Made by a program: the position numbers and the translations under genes | The notes under the pieces: model-generated | What the model saw: the letters and a program-made list of their open reading frames with translations, nothing else | What the model was told of the DNA's origin: nothing | Databases searched by the model: none | Assembly (NCBI RefSeq): GCF_009363535.1 | Contig: NZ_CP045369.1 | Span: 1,561,001-1,625,000 of the forward strand | Source: Microbulbifer sp. THAF38 | GTDB taxonomy: Bacteria; Pseudomonadota; Gammaproteobacteria; Pseudomonadales; Cellvibrionaceae | Reading direction: 5' to 3' | Length of the DNA stretch: 64,000 nt | Shown: one piece after another, positions 52,601 to 60,978 of the stretch | Layout of the letters: each line of letters opens with the position of its first letter | How positions within the stretch are numbered: position 1 is the first letter of the stretch

Positions 52601-53167
52601 CTTGCCGAGGTGGTCGCGCGCAATTATGCCAAGCTACTCGCTTACAAGGACGAGTATGAGGTCGCGCGCCTCTACACGGATGGGCGCTTTACCCAGTCTC
52701 TGCAGGAAAATTTCAGCGGCGATTTTGTACTCGAGTTCAATCTGGCCCCGCCTCTATTAGCCCGTTTCGATAAGGTATTGGGGCGCCCGCGTAAGATGAA
52801 ATTTGGCGGTTGGATGTATAAAGCGTTTGGTGTCTTGGCCAAGCTGAAGTTCTTGCGTGGTACGGCCCTGGATATTTTTGGCTATACCGCTGAGCGCCGT
52901 ATGGAGCGGGCCTTGATTACTGAGTATGAGCAGTTGGTTGAGAAAGTGGTGGGTGAGTTGAATGCGCAAAACCATCAGGCGGCTGTTGAACTGCTTAGCT
53001 ACCCAGAGGTTCTTAAAGGCTATGGGCATATCAAAGAGGCCAACTGGTTGGAAGCCCAGCGACAAAGAGAGCTGGCGCTGAGCCGTTTCGAAAATCCTTC
53101 TCGAAACGCCGGTCAGGCCAGCGAGGTTGAGATTTTCGATCCCACTAAAGCCCAGCAGGTGGGTTAA
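49610..53167 (+). CDS. Indolepyruvate ferredoxin oxidoreductase, fused alpha-beta form
   Basis: A very large, 1185-residue enzyme. It carries an N-terminal pyrimidine/TPP domain (about residues 20-430), a TPP-binding core with FTQMGAEGVNWVGQAP and LGDGTYFHSG, a cysteine-rich iron-sulfur segment (CEGCGDCVQQSSC and CNQDLSCINGFC, about 645-700), and a C-terminal gamma-type oxidoreductase domain (from TGVGGTGVVTIGALLAMA, about 738). It decarboxylates aryl-pyruvates to aryl-acetyl-CoA with ferredoxin. The substrate may be aromatic or branched 2-oxo acids. It is divergent from an Lrp/AsnC regulator. Confidence 0.92.
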   Translation: MTDKVASPQRAVDSQVKKPISLDDRFTTLKGRVLLSGIQALVRLPIDQMRMDQSRGLNTATFISGYRGSPLGGYDLQLSRAKKLLDQHNIRFQPGVNEELAATAVWGSQQVGLFDGAQVDGVCGIWYGKTPGVDRSCDAFRHANAAGSSPKGGALIIAGDDHGCKSSSYPGQSEFAFVDMHIPVLNPATVQEVLDYGHYGLELSRFSGCWVAMITLAENMDSSATVEVDPQRVQFSYPEIERPEGGLNIRKQDNPLEQEERLWRYKRPAALAFARANKLNKVVLENPEATLGIVTTGKAHLDLMQAFEDMGINEEKARQLGIRILKVGMTYPLDVPGIQEFARGLDTLLVLEEKRSLMEVQLKEELYNVHLKDANFPRILGKVDEHDQPLMPAYGELSPAIICQVLGLILDQDQLGERGQHRLMRLNALAQRIAQQAGSSVSRLPMFCAGCPHNRSTKVPEGSRALAGIGCHYMAQWLDRETFTFTQMGAEGVNWVGQAPFTDEKHVFVNLGDGTYFHSGILAIRASVAARVNITYKILFNDAVAMTGGQPHDGELAPDMICRQVLAEGVQKVVLVMDNPDKYQGALSFPSEVEIRHRDYMPAVMEELRDVEGCTVIIYDQTCATELRRKRKRGLLPQAEGRPFINELVCEGCGDCVQQSSCIAVEKVSTALGDKRRVNQTGCNQDLSCINGFCPSFVTVKGGRLAKGAGVGDVLRTEAEKLPTPLLPGLVEPFNFLVTGVGGTGVVTIGALLAMAAHIEGKACSTLDQTGLAQKGGAVYSHIRFAAQPEALQAVRISDGRADALMACDLIAAGNLAACLAKLDETHSRAVVNTHLSPTAATVLGREDAHSPQAVLDTLSSAVSELDSIDAHRLTKSALGDTLAANIFMLGFAWQKGLLPLSQASLLQAIELNGVAVEGNLQGFAAGRLAAADRKILNRLLAHDRAPVVLPKGLDEIVAHRVEHLTGYQNEALAKRYQSLVEKVKAAEILKTPASQALAEVVARNYAKLLAYKDEYEVARLYTDGRFTQSLQENFSGDFVLEFNLAPPLLARFDKVLGRPRKMKFGGWMYKAFGVLAKLKFLRGTALDIFGYTAERRMERALITEYEQLVEKVVGELNAQNHQAAVELLSYPEVLKGYGHIKEANWLEAQRQRELALSRFENPSRNAGQASEVEIFDPTKAQQVG

Positions 53168-53182
53168 CTTTCCGGCCAAAAG

Positions 53183-53208
53183 AGCCCCGGCGGATTTCCT
53201 CCGGGGCT
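53183..53208. terminator. Hairpin between convergent oxidoreductase and porin genes
   Basis: AGCCCCGG (53183-53190) pairs with CCGGGGCT (53201-53208), and the inner GGA/TCC bases add to the stem. T-rich sequence follows on the plus strand. Confidence 0.8.
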
Positions 53209-53215
53209 GTTTCTC

Positions 53216-54526
53216 CTACCAGTATGCCTGCATTCGAACAGCGAACTGTTTGGTTTGATCGCCGGTAAAATCATCATCCCCGAGTGTGATATTCATCATT
53301 AAACGCACCTTGGGGTTGAAATAATAATTAAACCCAAAAACAAAGTTACTAACCCTCATGCGGGGAATATCCTTATTCTCGATGGTGTCGTAACGTGCGG
53401 TTACTTCGAAAGCGCCTTCCGGTGGGGTGGGTTTGATGGATTTAAAAACGCCTATTTTATCGTCGTAGGGTTTGTGCTGACCGGTGATCGCCCAGCTACC
53501 GGTGATATACCAGGTGCGCACATCCTGATCGCCAATGAAACAGCCGGTAAATGGATCGCATAAGAAACTGGGCGGTGCGCCAAAAAAATCCTCGAAAGTA
53601 AGCTCTGATAGATAAATATCTCCAGAGAAGTTGCCAAAAGCGTATTCTGATTGGGCGTAAAAAGGACCGTAGGTGCCGGCTAACTCCAGTCCAAAAATCC
53701 ACACATCGCCACCTGGGTTACCTTTATAAAACTCATCATCACCAAAATCACCAAAGAAAAATTCGCCGCCACCAGGGCTTAAAGCAACCAGCTGCTCCGG
53801 GCCACGACGCCCGGCATATTCAACCAGGGCCTCACGGGCTAAGGTGTCTTCATTGGCATCTTCATAACTTAAATAGGTGCCTAGGTGCAGGGTGCTGATG
53901 GACTCGTTAATCGGGGCCCAGGTAAACCGGGCTGCGCTCCCTATGCCCTCATTGCGCGGATCACCGGGATTGCGCAGGTTAAAGAGATCAATGCCAAATG
54001 TATGGCAGCACCAGTGGGTGTTCCAGCCAATCCCCTGTTGTCGGCCGCGGTCGGCGAAAATCCCTGCGGCAGTGGCGAAGGATCTCTCCATCATGGTGAT
54101 TTCATTGGAGCTGGTTAGCTCATTAATAGAGCGGCTGGGTTTGAAGTTGCCAATGCGAAGTTTGCCGTCGAAGATTTTTGTGGCCAGAAATACATCTCTA
54201 AGCCCTCCAGTTCCGGCGGAGGCAAAATCCCTCTCCAGCTTGTATTCCCACTTCCAGAGTTTCCCCTTCATTGCCAGGCGCACTCGGCGAAAATCCGTGG
54301 TGTTTACCGGCTCCTCAAATTCATCATCTATGAAAAAACTGTCAAAGTAGTTGTCGTCCTTGTCAAAAAAGTAGGTGTCAAAATGGATTCGACCGCCGAG
54401 CTCAGCGGAAAAATTACCATCGTCAGATGTAATTTTGAGCCCGCCTTCTGTTTTGGCCTTATCGGCTGTGGCGGTGGAAGAAACAAGGGCACAGGCTAGG
54501 GCGCAAAATAGGCCGTAGCGTTTCAT
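53216..54526 (-). CDS. OprO/OprP-type outer-membrane porin
   Basis: A porin of about 436 residues with a signal peptide (MKRYGLFCALACALVSSTATA). The barrel starts GGLKITSDDGNFSAELGGRIHFDTYFF, followed by RRVRLAMKGKLWKWEYKLERDF and SSNEITMMERSFA, all typical of the phosphate-selective porin OprO/P family. It ends in MQAYW. Porins of this family pass phosphate, pyrophosphate or other anions; the ligand is not certain here, as the lysine ladder cannot be judged by eye. The ATG at 54526 follows GGGAG. It is a single-gene unit. Confidence 0.88.
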   Translation of the reverse strand: MKRYGLFCALACALVSSTATADKAKTEGGLKITSDDGNFSAELGGRIHFDTYFFDKDDNYFDSFFIDDEFEEPVNTTDFRRVRLAMKGKLWKWEYKLERDFASAGTGGLRDVFLATKIFDGKLRIGNFKPSRSINELTSSNEITMMERSFATAAGIFADRGRQQGIGWNTHWCCHTFGIDLFNLRNPGDPRNEGIGSAARFTWAPINESISTLHLGTYLSYEDANEDTLAREALVEYAGRRGPEQLVALSPGGGEFFFGDFGDDEFYKGNPGGDVWIFGLELAGTYGPFYAQSEYAFGNFSGDIYLSELTFEDFFGAPPSFLCDPFTGCFIGDQDVRTWYITGSWAITGQHKPYDDKIGVFKSIKPTPPEGAFEVTARYDTIENKDIPRMRVSNFVFGFNYYFNPKVRLMMNITLGDDDFTGDQTKQFAVRMQAYW

Positions 54527-54778
54527 GGGGTACTCCCTAGAAAACTGCAGTGACAACTGCGGCGTGTTGTTGCAGTTTAGCAAGTGAGTATGGCGATTAA
54601 TCAGTTTTTCGCCGATTCAGCTTTTTTGCGGGTAAAAGGGCGCTGGTTTTGAGCGTGAGAAGTGCAGACGATATTGGGTAAGCCCGTGAAACAGTGACAA
54701 CTGTTTATGTCAGCGCCAATATTTCGCGGGCAAAAGTAAGAAGGTATTCAGCTTAGTGATTACACAGCCTGGAAGAAG

Positions 54779-55669
54779 TTAGATACGCTCCAGTTTATAG
54801 CCTTTTTCTTTCATCAGTTCTGCAATACTGCCTTGCCCTACCAGGTGACCGGCGCCGACAATCACAAACAGTGAACGATACTTTGGCGCCTTGGATGCAA
54901 TCTTATTGGCCATATTTTTGTTGCGCTGGAAAAAGAGCTTGTCGTAAAGGGGCTTGTATTCTGGATTTTCCTCAAGACCATCGAGCAATATCAGACGGTT
55001 GAGAGCATCGTGATCCCCGGCTTTCCAGGCATTGGTGAGTTGAGGTAGGTAGGTAGAAATATCTTCCAGTTGTTCTAGCGTCTGCTGAAGCAGCAGGGCG
55101 GGATTGTCTAAGCCGTTCAAAAGCTGGAATTGTTGTACGACTCCTTCAAGCTCTAATACCGGTTTGCCATCTTTTTTGGCTTTGGTTAGGAAGTGACGGT
55201 CGATACCCAACTCAGGGTTGAGGCCCAGAGCCTGCATTTCGATCATGCTCATGGAAATCATAGCGATAGCGGGGCGCTGACGAATAAACATGGCTTCCGG
55301 CATGTTGCGTTTATGCATCCACGCTTGCAGTCTCTTATATAAGTCTGCTGGCAGGTCGTCACGCAGGCTGCGCTCCCCTTGGTAAACCGATTCCATCATG
55401 ATTTTCTGTTGCACCATTATGTCGCTTTCGGCTGCGAGGACATCGGCTTCAACGGCAATAGCGTCGCTGGTGGCATATGCGCGCTCTATTTGGGCACGCA
55501 TCGGATAAAAGTCTTCCGTTGCCAAGTGGATAGAGCCCAGCAGATAGACAGTTTTATCCTCCTTGGTGGCTTTCCAGAAAATACCGCGGTCTTTCTCGGC
55601 TGCGGTGGCAGTGCCAACAAGCAATATAAGAACAAGAGCGATCGACTGTGTGAAATAGCGTTGGAACAT
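54779..55669 (-). CDS. TraB/GumN-family protein
   Basis: A 296-residue exported protein (signal peptide to about TATA, residue 23) of the TraB/GumN family. The N-terminal VYLLGSIHLATEDFYPM contains the GSIH signature (45-48), followed by AIAVEADV. The C-terminal RNKNMANKI and FVIVGAGHLVGQGSIAELM hold the second conserved His (GxGHL). Family members are thought to be metal-dependent proteases of the Tiki/TraB fold; the role in bacteria is poorly known. AGGGAAA precedes the ATG. It is divergent from a glycosyltransferase gene with 186 bp between. Confidence 0.88.
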   Translation of the reverse strand: MFQRYFTQSIALVLILLVGTATAAEKDRGIFWKATKEDKTVYLLGSIHLATEDFYPMRAQIERAYATSDAIAVEADVLAAESDIMVQQKIMMESVYQGERSLRDDLPADLYKRLQAWMHKRNMPEAMFIRQRPAIAMISMSMIEMQALGLNPELGIDRHFLTKAKKDGKPVLELEGVVQQFQLLNGLDNPALLLQQTLEQLEDISTYLPQLTNAWKAGDHDALNRLILLDGLEENPEYKPLYDKLFFQRNKNMANKIASKAPKYRSLFVIVGAGHLVGQGSIAELMKEKGYKLERI

Positions 55670-55855
55670 TGCTTTTCCCTGAATGTGTTGAAGCGAGTCA
55701 TGTTAGCACTCGTGAAGCCCATCTCATACTGGGGGACCTTGCTGGTAAATTGGCCTGGCCAGAGGGGTTTGTTACAAACTTGTGTGGAATCTACTGGGAA
55801 ATTATTTCTGTGAGGGCCAAAATACTGCCTTTGTTCCATTTTTGCGGTAGGTATT

Positions 55856-56959
55856 TTGAAAATCGTACAAGTCTGGCCTGAGTTGGAGCCTGGAGAAATA
55901 GGCAAGGTCGCGCTGGAATTTATTCAGGAACTGGCCCGGCAGGGTGTTAAACCCGTTGTGATCTCTGCTGGGGGAGCATTGGTAAACCGTTTAGAGTTGC
56001 ATGACATTCAGCATATTCAATTATCTTTGAATAAAAAGCCTTTTCTGTCTGTGGCCTTTGCGCGTCGGTTGCGCAATGTCTTACAAAGCTTAAATGCCGA
56101 TGTAATTCATGTTCACGGGCGCCTGACTGCCCAGCTGGTTTGGCGGGCTTGGCGAGGCATGGATGTCGGCGCCCGTCCCAGTTTAATAACTCATGTCGAT
56201 CAGTATTTTTCACCTGGCAGACGGGATGCGGGATTGATTTCTGGTCAATCTGTCATCGCATCGTCCAAAGGGATCGCAATTCATTTGCAGCAGCATTTGG
56301 GCGAAAAGTTAGCTGACCCGGCCCATGTTGTGCATTGGGGCATTAATTCCCGGGAGTTCGATCGCAGTAAACCTGTATCGAGCCAATGGCACTTACGTTT
56401 CTTGAATAGCTATCCGCAGCTGGAGGGAAAAAATTGGTGGTTGTATTCGGGTTCCCTGTCAGAAAATGGGGAGTTGAGAACCTTTTTGCAGGCTTTGGCA
56501 CAGGCTAAAGAGAGTCGTGACGATTTATTGGGGCTGGTGGTAGGGGTGCCGCAGGGCGGCGATTTACGCTATGTACGTAAGCTGGAGCAGCTAGCCCAAG
56601 AGTTGGGGCTTGAGGGGTGTGTACTGTTTCTGGGAGAGAGAAAGGATTTACGGGAGCTCTATGCTTCCTCGCAGTTGGCTTTTTGTCTCTCCGACTCCGG
56701 AGAGCCTAATGGCAAAAATGCGATGCAGGCTTTGGCGATGGGGTGTGCGGTGGTTGCCTATAAAGATACCTGTGCTGGAGAAGTACTGGCGCACTGTTTC
56801 GCTCAAGGCGTGGTTGAACGGGGAAGCCCGCAAGCCCTGTGCGATGTAGGCTTGGTTTTGATGGCACAACGGGATAAAACGCATTTACACGGCTTTTTTC
56901 ATGAAGATATCGTTAAAAAGACCGTGAATATCTACCGCAATCTCAGCGCCACTTCTTAA
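55856..56959 (+). CDS. GT4-family glycosyltransferase
   Basis: A 367-residue GT-B glycosyltransferase. It begins MKIVQVWPELEPGEIGKVALEF and has a donor domain with SQLAFCLSDSGEPNGKNAMQALAMGCAVVAYKD, where the usual E-x7-E is E-x-x-G-x-N-A-M-Q-A, a weakened form. The N-terminal VIHVHGRL segment fits sugar transferases of lipopolysaccharide or capsule. The start is TTG at 55856, the only start that gives the full N-terminal strand, with GGTAGG close upstream. The acceptor is unknown. It stands apart from the main glycan cassette. Confidence 0.82.
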   Translation: MKIVQVWPELEPGEIGKVALEFIQELARQGVKPVVISAGGALVNRLELHDIQHIQLSLNKKPFLSVAFARRLRNVLQSLNADVIHVHGRLTAQLVWRAWRGMDVGARPSLITHVDQYFSPGRRDAGLISGQSVIASSKGIAIHLQQHLGEKLADPAHVVHWGINSREFDRSKPVSSQWHLRFLNSYPQLEGKNWWLYSGSLSENGELRTFLQALAQAKESRDDLLGLVVGVPQGGDLRYVRKLEQLAQELGLEGCVLFLGERKDLRELYASSQLAFCLSDSGEPNGKNAMQALAMGCAVVAYKDTCAGEVLAHCFAQGVVERGSPQALCDVGLVLMAQRDKTHLHGFFHEDIVKKTVNIYRNLSATS

Positions 56960-56988
56960 CTGGCAATTGCAAGCGCCTCAGTGTTGGA

Positions 56989-57573
56989 TCAGAAATTAAA
57001 ATGTCCATTGAGTGAGGCGAAATCGAAACCGGGGTTGGGGATGTTGGTGTAGGCATTGGAGAAGTGGCTATAACGTAGCGATAATGTATGGCCACTGCTA
57101 AAGCGATAGCCCAGGGCAAAATGCAGAGCAAAGTTAACCTTGGTGCTGAGCTGAATATCGCCAAATTCCCGCTGGCTTAAGTAAGAAGCGCCAACTCCCG
57201 CTTCTCCAAATCCACCTAGGGGTTCACTGCGCGGATACCAGCGCAGTACCGGTTTGATTTCTATGATGTTTTGCTGCTGGGTTTCATTGAGATGTCCCAG
57301 GCGTATATAGGAGTAGCTACCCTGGCCCCACCATTGCCATGAATTATTGGCGTTATTGGAGGAGGTGAGTAGGTATGAGTAGTTCACGCCGGCTACCTTG
57401 GCGGCGGAAATAGAGTCCCGTTGCATTAAGGCATTTCCCAGCCCCTTTCCGCCGCTGATAATAATTTCCTGCTCAGCGTGTGCTACGTGTGAATTGAGGA
57501 AATTTAAGGCGAAGAAAAGGATACAGCCTAGCGCTGTGTTATCGCCCGCAGCCTGTGTGAAAGATTTACGCAT
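56989..57573 (-). CDS. PagL-like lipid A 3-O-deacylase / acyloxyacyl hydrolase family
   Basis: A protein of about 194 residues with a signal-peptide-like start and a beta-barrel mature part. The C-terminal RYSHFSNAYTNIPNPGFDFASLNGHFNF matches the PagL catalytic region, with candidate His and Ser of HFSN, but the family Glu is not obvious. It ends in Phe. PagL removes an acyl chain from lipid A in the outer membrane. I take the ATG at 57573; a TTG at 57636 would add 21 residues. Its closeness to a glycosyltransferase gene fits lipopolysaccharide remodelling. Confidence 0.68.
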   Translation of the reverse strand: MRKSFTQAAGDNTALGCILFFALNFLNSHVAHAEQEIIISGGKGLGNALMQRDSISAAKVAGVNYSYLLTSSNNANNSWQWWGQGSYSYIRLGHLNETQQQNIIEIKPVLRWYPRSEPLGGFGEAGVGASYLSQREFGDIQLSTKVNFALHFALGYRFSSGHTLSLRYSHFSNAYTNIPNPGFDFASLNGHFNF

Positions 57574-57693
57574 GGGATATAGGGGGATAGTTGCAAGAGC
57601 TGTAATTAAGACTAGTGGGAAAGTGATTGATGGCAAGCACGGTACTCGTTGACCGCCACCGGCTTCCTCCTGTTTGATAGGAGGTGATTGGTT

Positions 57694-57714
57694 GGGGGCT
57701 GAAAATCAGCCCCC
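57694..57714. terminator. Hairpin after the sigma factor gene
   Basis: GGGGGCTGA (57694-57702) pairs perfectly with TCAGCCCCC (57706-57714) around AAA. A second small hairpin (CCTCCT/AGGAGG, 57666-57671 and 57679-57684) lies next to it. Both are between the reverse-strand sigma gene and the PagL-like gene. Confidence 0.75.
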
Positions 57715-57766
57715 TGCTCTGAGAGTATTGGTCTTTTGATCGATTGCTGGATCAATTGCTGGGCAG

Positions 57767-58915
57767 TTATCGCCACTGTCGCTTCAGTTGGCGAATGGCA
57801 TCGGAGTGCAGCTGGCGCGCGCGCTCCTGGCTGAGTCCAAGTTGCTCACCGATAACCCGAAAAGAACAATCTCTATCTGAAATTAGTCCATAGCGCAGGT
57901 TCAGCACGGTCCGCTGCCGCGGCGGCAAACGGTTGACCGCTTCGCGTAGGCGCTCCGCCAGCTCTTGATTGGTAACCAGCTCATCGGTGTTATAAAGCTC
58001 GTCGGCGGGAGCGTAATCCAAGCGGGTACTGCTCTGGTCGTCTGCGACAGGGTCGTCCAGTGAGCCAGTAGGGCCGGGTAGCTTGAGTAGACTCTGGATG
58101 CGTTCGAGATCGAGCCCTGTATGCTTTACCAGATTCTCATCGGAGGCGGGATGCCCTAGGGCGCGTACTTCGCCGATTGCACGGTAAATTGTTCGCAAAT
58201 CATCCTGCACATTGGCTGGCTGGCGCACCAAATCCTCATTGCGGCGCATAGCCAACTGTATTTCCTGCTGAATCCACCAGTAGGCATAAGTGGAAAAGCG
58301 GTAGCCCATTTGCGGTTTGAAGCGTTCAATGGCCTTCATTAAGCCGACATTGCCCTCTTGGATCAGGTCAATGAATGGCACTGAGGGATTGCGGAAACGT
58401 TTGGCAATGGCGATGACCAGGCGCAGGTTACACTGGATGAGTTTCTTGCGCTGTTCCTGGAAGCGCCGCAGAAGGCCGCCGAGCTTGCTTCTTTCCCTTC
58501 GGATAAGTTCGTCGCCGGCCATTAATTTTTCGGTGTGCGCAATGATCAGGCCATGATCATAGGCGCCGGTACTGCCGCGCTGCTCCACGCCTTCGCTGCG
58601 CAGCTGCACAAGCTCGGTGCCGCATTGCTGCAGCTTCTCGATCAGGGTGTCCTCGAGATCTCGCAACAGGCAGGTGGTACTGTGTTCCTCTTCGGGTGTG
58701 AGCAATTCAAGCCGGTATAAGTGCTTGAGATAGCTCTGCATTGGGGTGCTGCCGCTTTCGCTCAGAGGCTCCCCAACTGAATGAATCTCTTCGATATCGG
58801 GCCCGGCTTCTTCCGTCTGGCCGCGATTTTCCGCATTGGAGCAGGAATCGGAGAGGGCGTTGTCTGTATCCTTCAGCCAGTCTTCATCCCTTGAGTAAAA
58901 ATTTTCTCGGGACAA
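57767..58915 (-). CDS. Sigma-70 family factor of RpoS/RpoD type with atypical core
   Basis: A 382-residue group 2-like sigma factor. An acidic N-terminus (1-56) is followed by region 1.2 (about 58-92), an unusual insert (about 93-155), region 2 (KKLIQCNLRLVIAIAKRF to YAYWWIQQEIQLAMRR, 157-226), region 3 (228-310) and region 4 (320-382) with the SFRVIGEQLGLSQERARQ helix-turn-helix. After region 2.4 the usual IRLPIHI of RpoS is replaced by LVRQPANV, so promoter choice is probably altered. The start is TTG at 58915, with AAGG nine bases upstream. Confidence 0.85.
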   Translation of the reverse strand: MSRENFYSRDEDWLKDTDNALSDSCSNAENRGQTEEAGPDIEEIHSVGEPLSESGSTPMQSYLKHLYRLELLTPEEEHSTTCLLRDLEDTLIEKLQQCGTELVQLRSEGVEQRGSTGAYDHGLIIAHTEKLMAGDELIRRERSKLGGLLRRFQEQRKKLIQCNLRLVIAIAKRFRNPSVPFIDLIQEGNVGLMKAIERFKPQMGYRFSTYAYWWIQQEIQLAMRRNEDLVRQPANVQDDLRTIYRAIGEVRALGHPASDENLVKHTGLDLERIQSLLKLPGPTGSLDDPVADDQSSTRLDYAPADELYNTDELVTNQELAERLREAVNRLPPRQRTVLNLRYGLISDRDCSFRVIGEQLGLSQERARQLHSDAIRQLKRQWR

Positions 58916-59103
58916 GTGCTTAAACCTTCTGTTGACTGCGTGAACGATATGTTTTGTTCAGTCTCTCCGGGCACCCTTTGGCGCCCATTTCACCTTAACG
59001 ATAGATGAAAGTTGAATTTTGCGCCCTATTAAGGCTGACTGATAAGTCTGTGCGTGGGAGGGAGGGGCTGGGCGCAGAAAGCGCCCGGATAACTAATGGT
59101 AAG

Positions 59104-59523
59104 TTATTTCAGTCGCTTGACCCGCATTTTCTTTCCACCATCGGCAGGTTTCATAAAGAAGGAGCCAAACATTGCGCGCTCCACGACAACGAGGTCACCG
59201 GATTTCCAAAATATGCGACCCGCATCATTCTGCTTCCAGACCTGGCCGTTTTCCAGGGTTACGATTTTCTTATTGTGGGCACCCTCCTGAATCTCTGCGA
59301 TTTTTGCCTCGATAGACTCAGGTGCTTCTTCAGTTTGCTTGTATTCTTGACCGAAATCTTGCTCGGCTCGCTTTGCGAGGGAGTTGCTGAGCTTGTCGTA
59401 GCAAGCCAGTCGATCCGTGTTGGGTGTAATTTCAGAGCACCCTTTAAGCTGTTTTCCCAGCGTGTCCGCGTTAATACTGGGAGCGAGGATGGTTAGGAGG
59501 GAGATAAGAAAAATTCGATTCAT
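59104..59523 (-). CDS. Small exported protein with Cys-pair motif
   Basis: A 139-residue protein with a signal peptide (MNRIFLISLLTILAPSINA). The mature part starts with a conserved-looking C...RLACYDKLS motif, then a charged coil (about residues 55-80), and ends in a beta-rich domain with LENGQVWKQNDAGRIFWKSGDLVVVERAMFGSFF. Similar small periplasmic proteins occur widely in Proteobacteria; I know no proved role. The C-x..C pair could form a disulfide. It is a single gene upstream of the sigma gene and divergent from 59788. Confidence 0.7.
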   Translation of the reverse strand: MNRIFLISLLTILAPSINADTLGKQLKGCSEITPNTDRLACYDKLSNSLAKRAEQDFGQEYKQTEEAPESIEAKIAEIQEGAHNKKIVTLENGQVWKQNDAGRIFWKSGDLVVVERAMFGSFFMKPADGGKKMRVKRLK

Positions 59524-59787
59524 GAGTATTTATTACGTTATTTGCCAGCTGTGGGCTTTATTTTGCCGGAGCTGCGGCTAATGGACAATTGGATTTGTGC
59601 GTCTCCGCACGCTTTTAGTGGAACCCACATGGAAAAATAGCCTCGATAAAGATGAGCTAATCTGTCACCTTATTAAAGCGATTTGGTTGGCTCATTTTCA
59701 ATAGCGGTGCTTGTTTTAGGGGTTTGTTGAGTGCTTGGCTATTGATTGGATTTAAATCATAGACAAAAACTATCCAGGGGCGGAACA

Positions 59788-60096
59788 ATGAAAAGTCTTA
59801 TTACTCCCGCAGTTATATTGGCTACGGCAGGTTATCTCAGTATCGAGGGTTTGCGGCTTACACTCGGAGGAGAGGTCTTTGCCTCAACGAGCGTGGATAC
59901 CCTACCTCAGAATCAGCAGGGTAAGGGTATAGAGCAGGACTTTTCCGGGAGCAATATCAAAAAAGGCGAAATGCTCGGTGGCAGTGAGATGATGGAATTT
60001 GAGGGGGATGTCTTTGCCGATGTGCCTGAGCATATGGGGGCGGATAAAGGTGTGGGACAGAGAAACCCATCGGGAGAGGAGTCCCCGAAGAAGTGA
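59788..60096 (+). CDS. Small membrane-anchored or exported protein of unknown function
   Basis: A protein of about 103 residues that I do not recognise. It starts with a hydrophobic helix (MKSLITPAVILATAGYLSI), followed by a hydrophilic, Gly- and Glu-rich tail with QGKGIEQDFSGSNIKKGEM and a Pro/Lys-rich end. A GGGGCGGA site precedes the ATG at 59788; the frame opens at 59746. It is a single gene with a strong terminator right after it. It is probably real, but no function can be given. Confidence 0.55.
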   Translation: MKSLITPAVILATAGYLSIEGLRLTLGGEVFASTSVDTLPQNQQGKGIEQDFSGSNIKKGEMLGGSEMMEFEGDVFADVPEHMGADKGVGQRNPSGEESPKK

Positions 60097-60130
60097 TAGG
60101 GGCGAACACCTTTGTCCCTGCCTCAGCAAG

Positions 60131-60154
60131 AAACCGGGAGCTACCCGGTTTTTT
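60131..60154 (+). terminator. Intrinsic terminator
   Basis: AAACCGGG (60131-60138) pairs with CCCGGTTT (60144-60151), followed by a T-run. It lies between the small forward gene and the convergent yciK. Confidence 0.92.
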
Positions 60155-60168
60155 GCTATTTACAGGGT

Positions 60169-60927
60169 CTAGCGCTTTTGCGCGCTGAAGTGTTTGCCGC
60201 TCTGGCTGCGGCTATCATCGCCCATCAAGTAGAGGTAAGTCGGCATAATTTCTTCTGGTGCCGCTACTGATTTGGGGTTTTCTGCCGGGTAGGCCGTCGC
60301 GCGCATGGCTGTGCGGGTAGCGCCCGGATTGAGGCTGTTCACCCGAACATTGGACACACCTTCCAATTCATCGGCGAGTACCTGCATCAGCCCCTCTGTT
60401 GCGAACTTTGATACAGAATAGGCCCCCCAATATGCCCGTCCCTTTAAGCCAACACTAGAGCTGGTGAAAACTACCGAACCGGCTTCGGATTTTTCCAGCA
60501 GAGGCAGTAGTGTTTTGGTGAGCCCAAATGCTGCATTGACATTGACCTGCATGACCTGTTGCCAGATAGCGAAATGGTAATTTGCCAGGGGCGTGCGCTG
60601 TCCGAGTAGACTTGCGTTGTGAAGCAGGCCATCTAGGCGACCAAATTCCTGTTCGATGGCCTCGGCAAGATTTTCAAAGTTTTCTATGCGTGCTTCACTG
60701 AGATCCATAGGGAAAATTGCCGGCTGCGGTCCTCCGGCGGCCTCAATCTCGTCATAGACCATTTCGAGCTTTGGGGTGGTGCGCCCCAGCAGTATTAAAG
60801 TGGCTCCGTGTGCGGCGAAAGTTTTTGCTGCAACTTTGCCAATACCGTCACCAGCGCCGGTAACGAGTATGATTTTATCTTTTAGTAAGTTTGAAGGAGC
60901 GACATAGTCGCCGGCATATTCAGACAT
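60169..60927 (-). CDS. yciK: Short-chain dehydrogenase/reductase YciK-like
   Basis: A protein of about 252 residues. The NAD(P) motif is VTGAGDGIGK (about residues 20-29), the Asn-Ala-Gly-like segment is LLHNASLLG, and the catalytic Ser and Tyr-x-x-x-Lys lie in SSSVGLKGRAYWGAYSVSK. The product resembles YciK, an oxidoreductase of unknown substrate. AGGAT precedes the ATG at 60927; the longer frame from 60975 lacks such a site. It follows mupP in the same direction by 51 bp, as in pseudomonads. Confidence 0.9.
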   Translation of the reverse strand: MSEYAGDYVAPSNLLKDKIILVTGAGDGIGKVAAKTFAAHGATLILLGRTTPKLEMVYDEIEAAGGPQPAIFPMDLSEARIENFENLAEAIEQEFGRLDGLLHNASLLGQRTPLANYHFAIWQQVMQVNVNAAFGLTKTLLPLLEKSEAGSVVFTSSSVGLKGRAYWGAYSVSKFATEGLMQVLADELEGVSNVRVNSLNPGATRTAMRATAYPAENPKSVAAPEEIMPTYLYLMGDDSRSQSGKHFSAQKR

Positions 60928-60978
60928 GAAACATCCTGATGCTGGCGCCCAGCATCGGGCCGGGCATGATTTCAAAGA

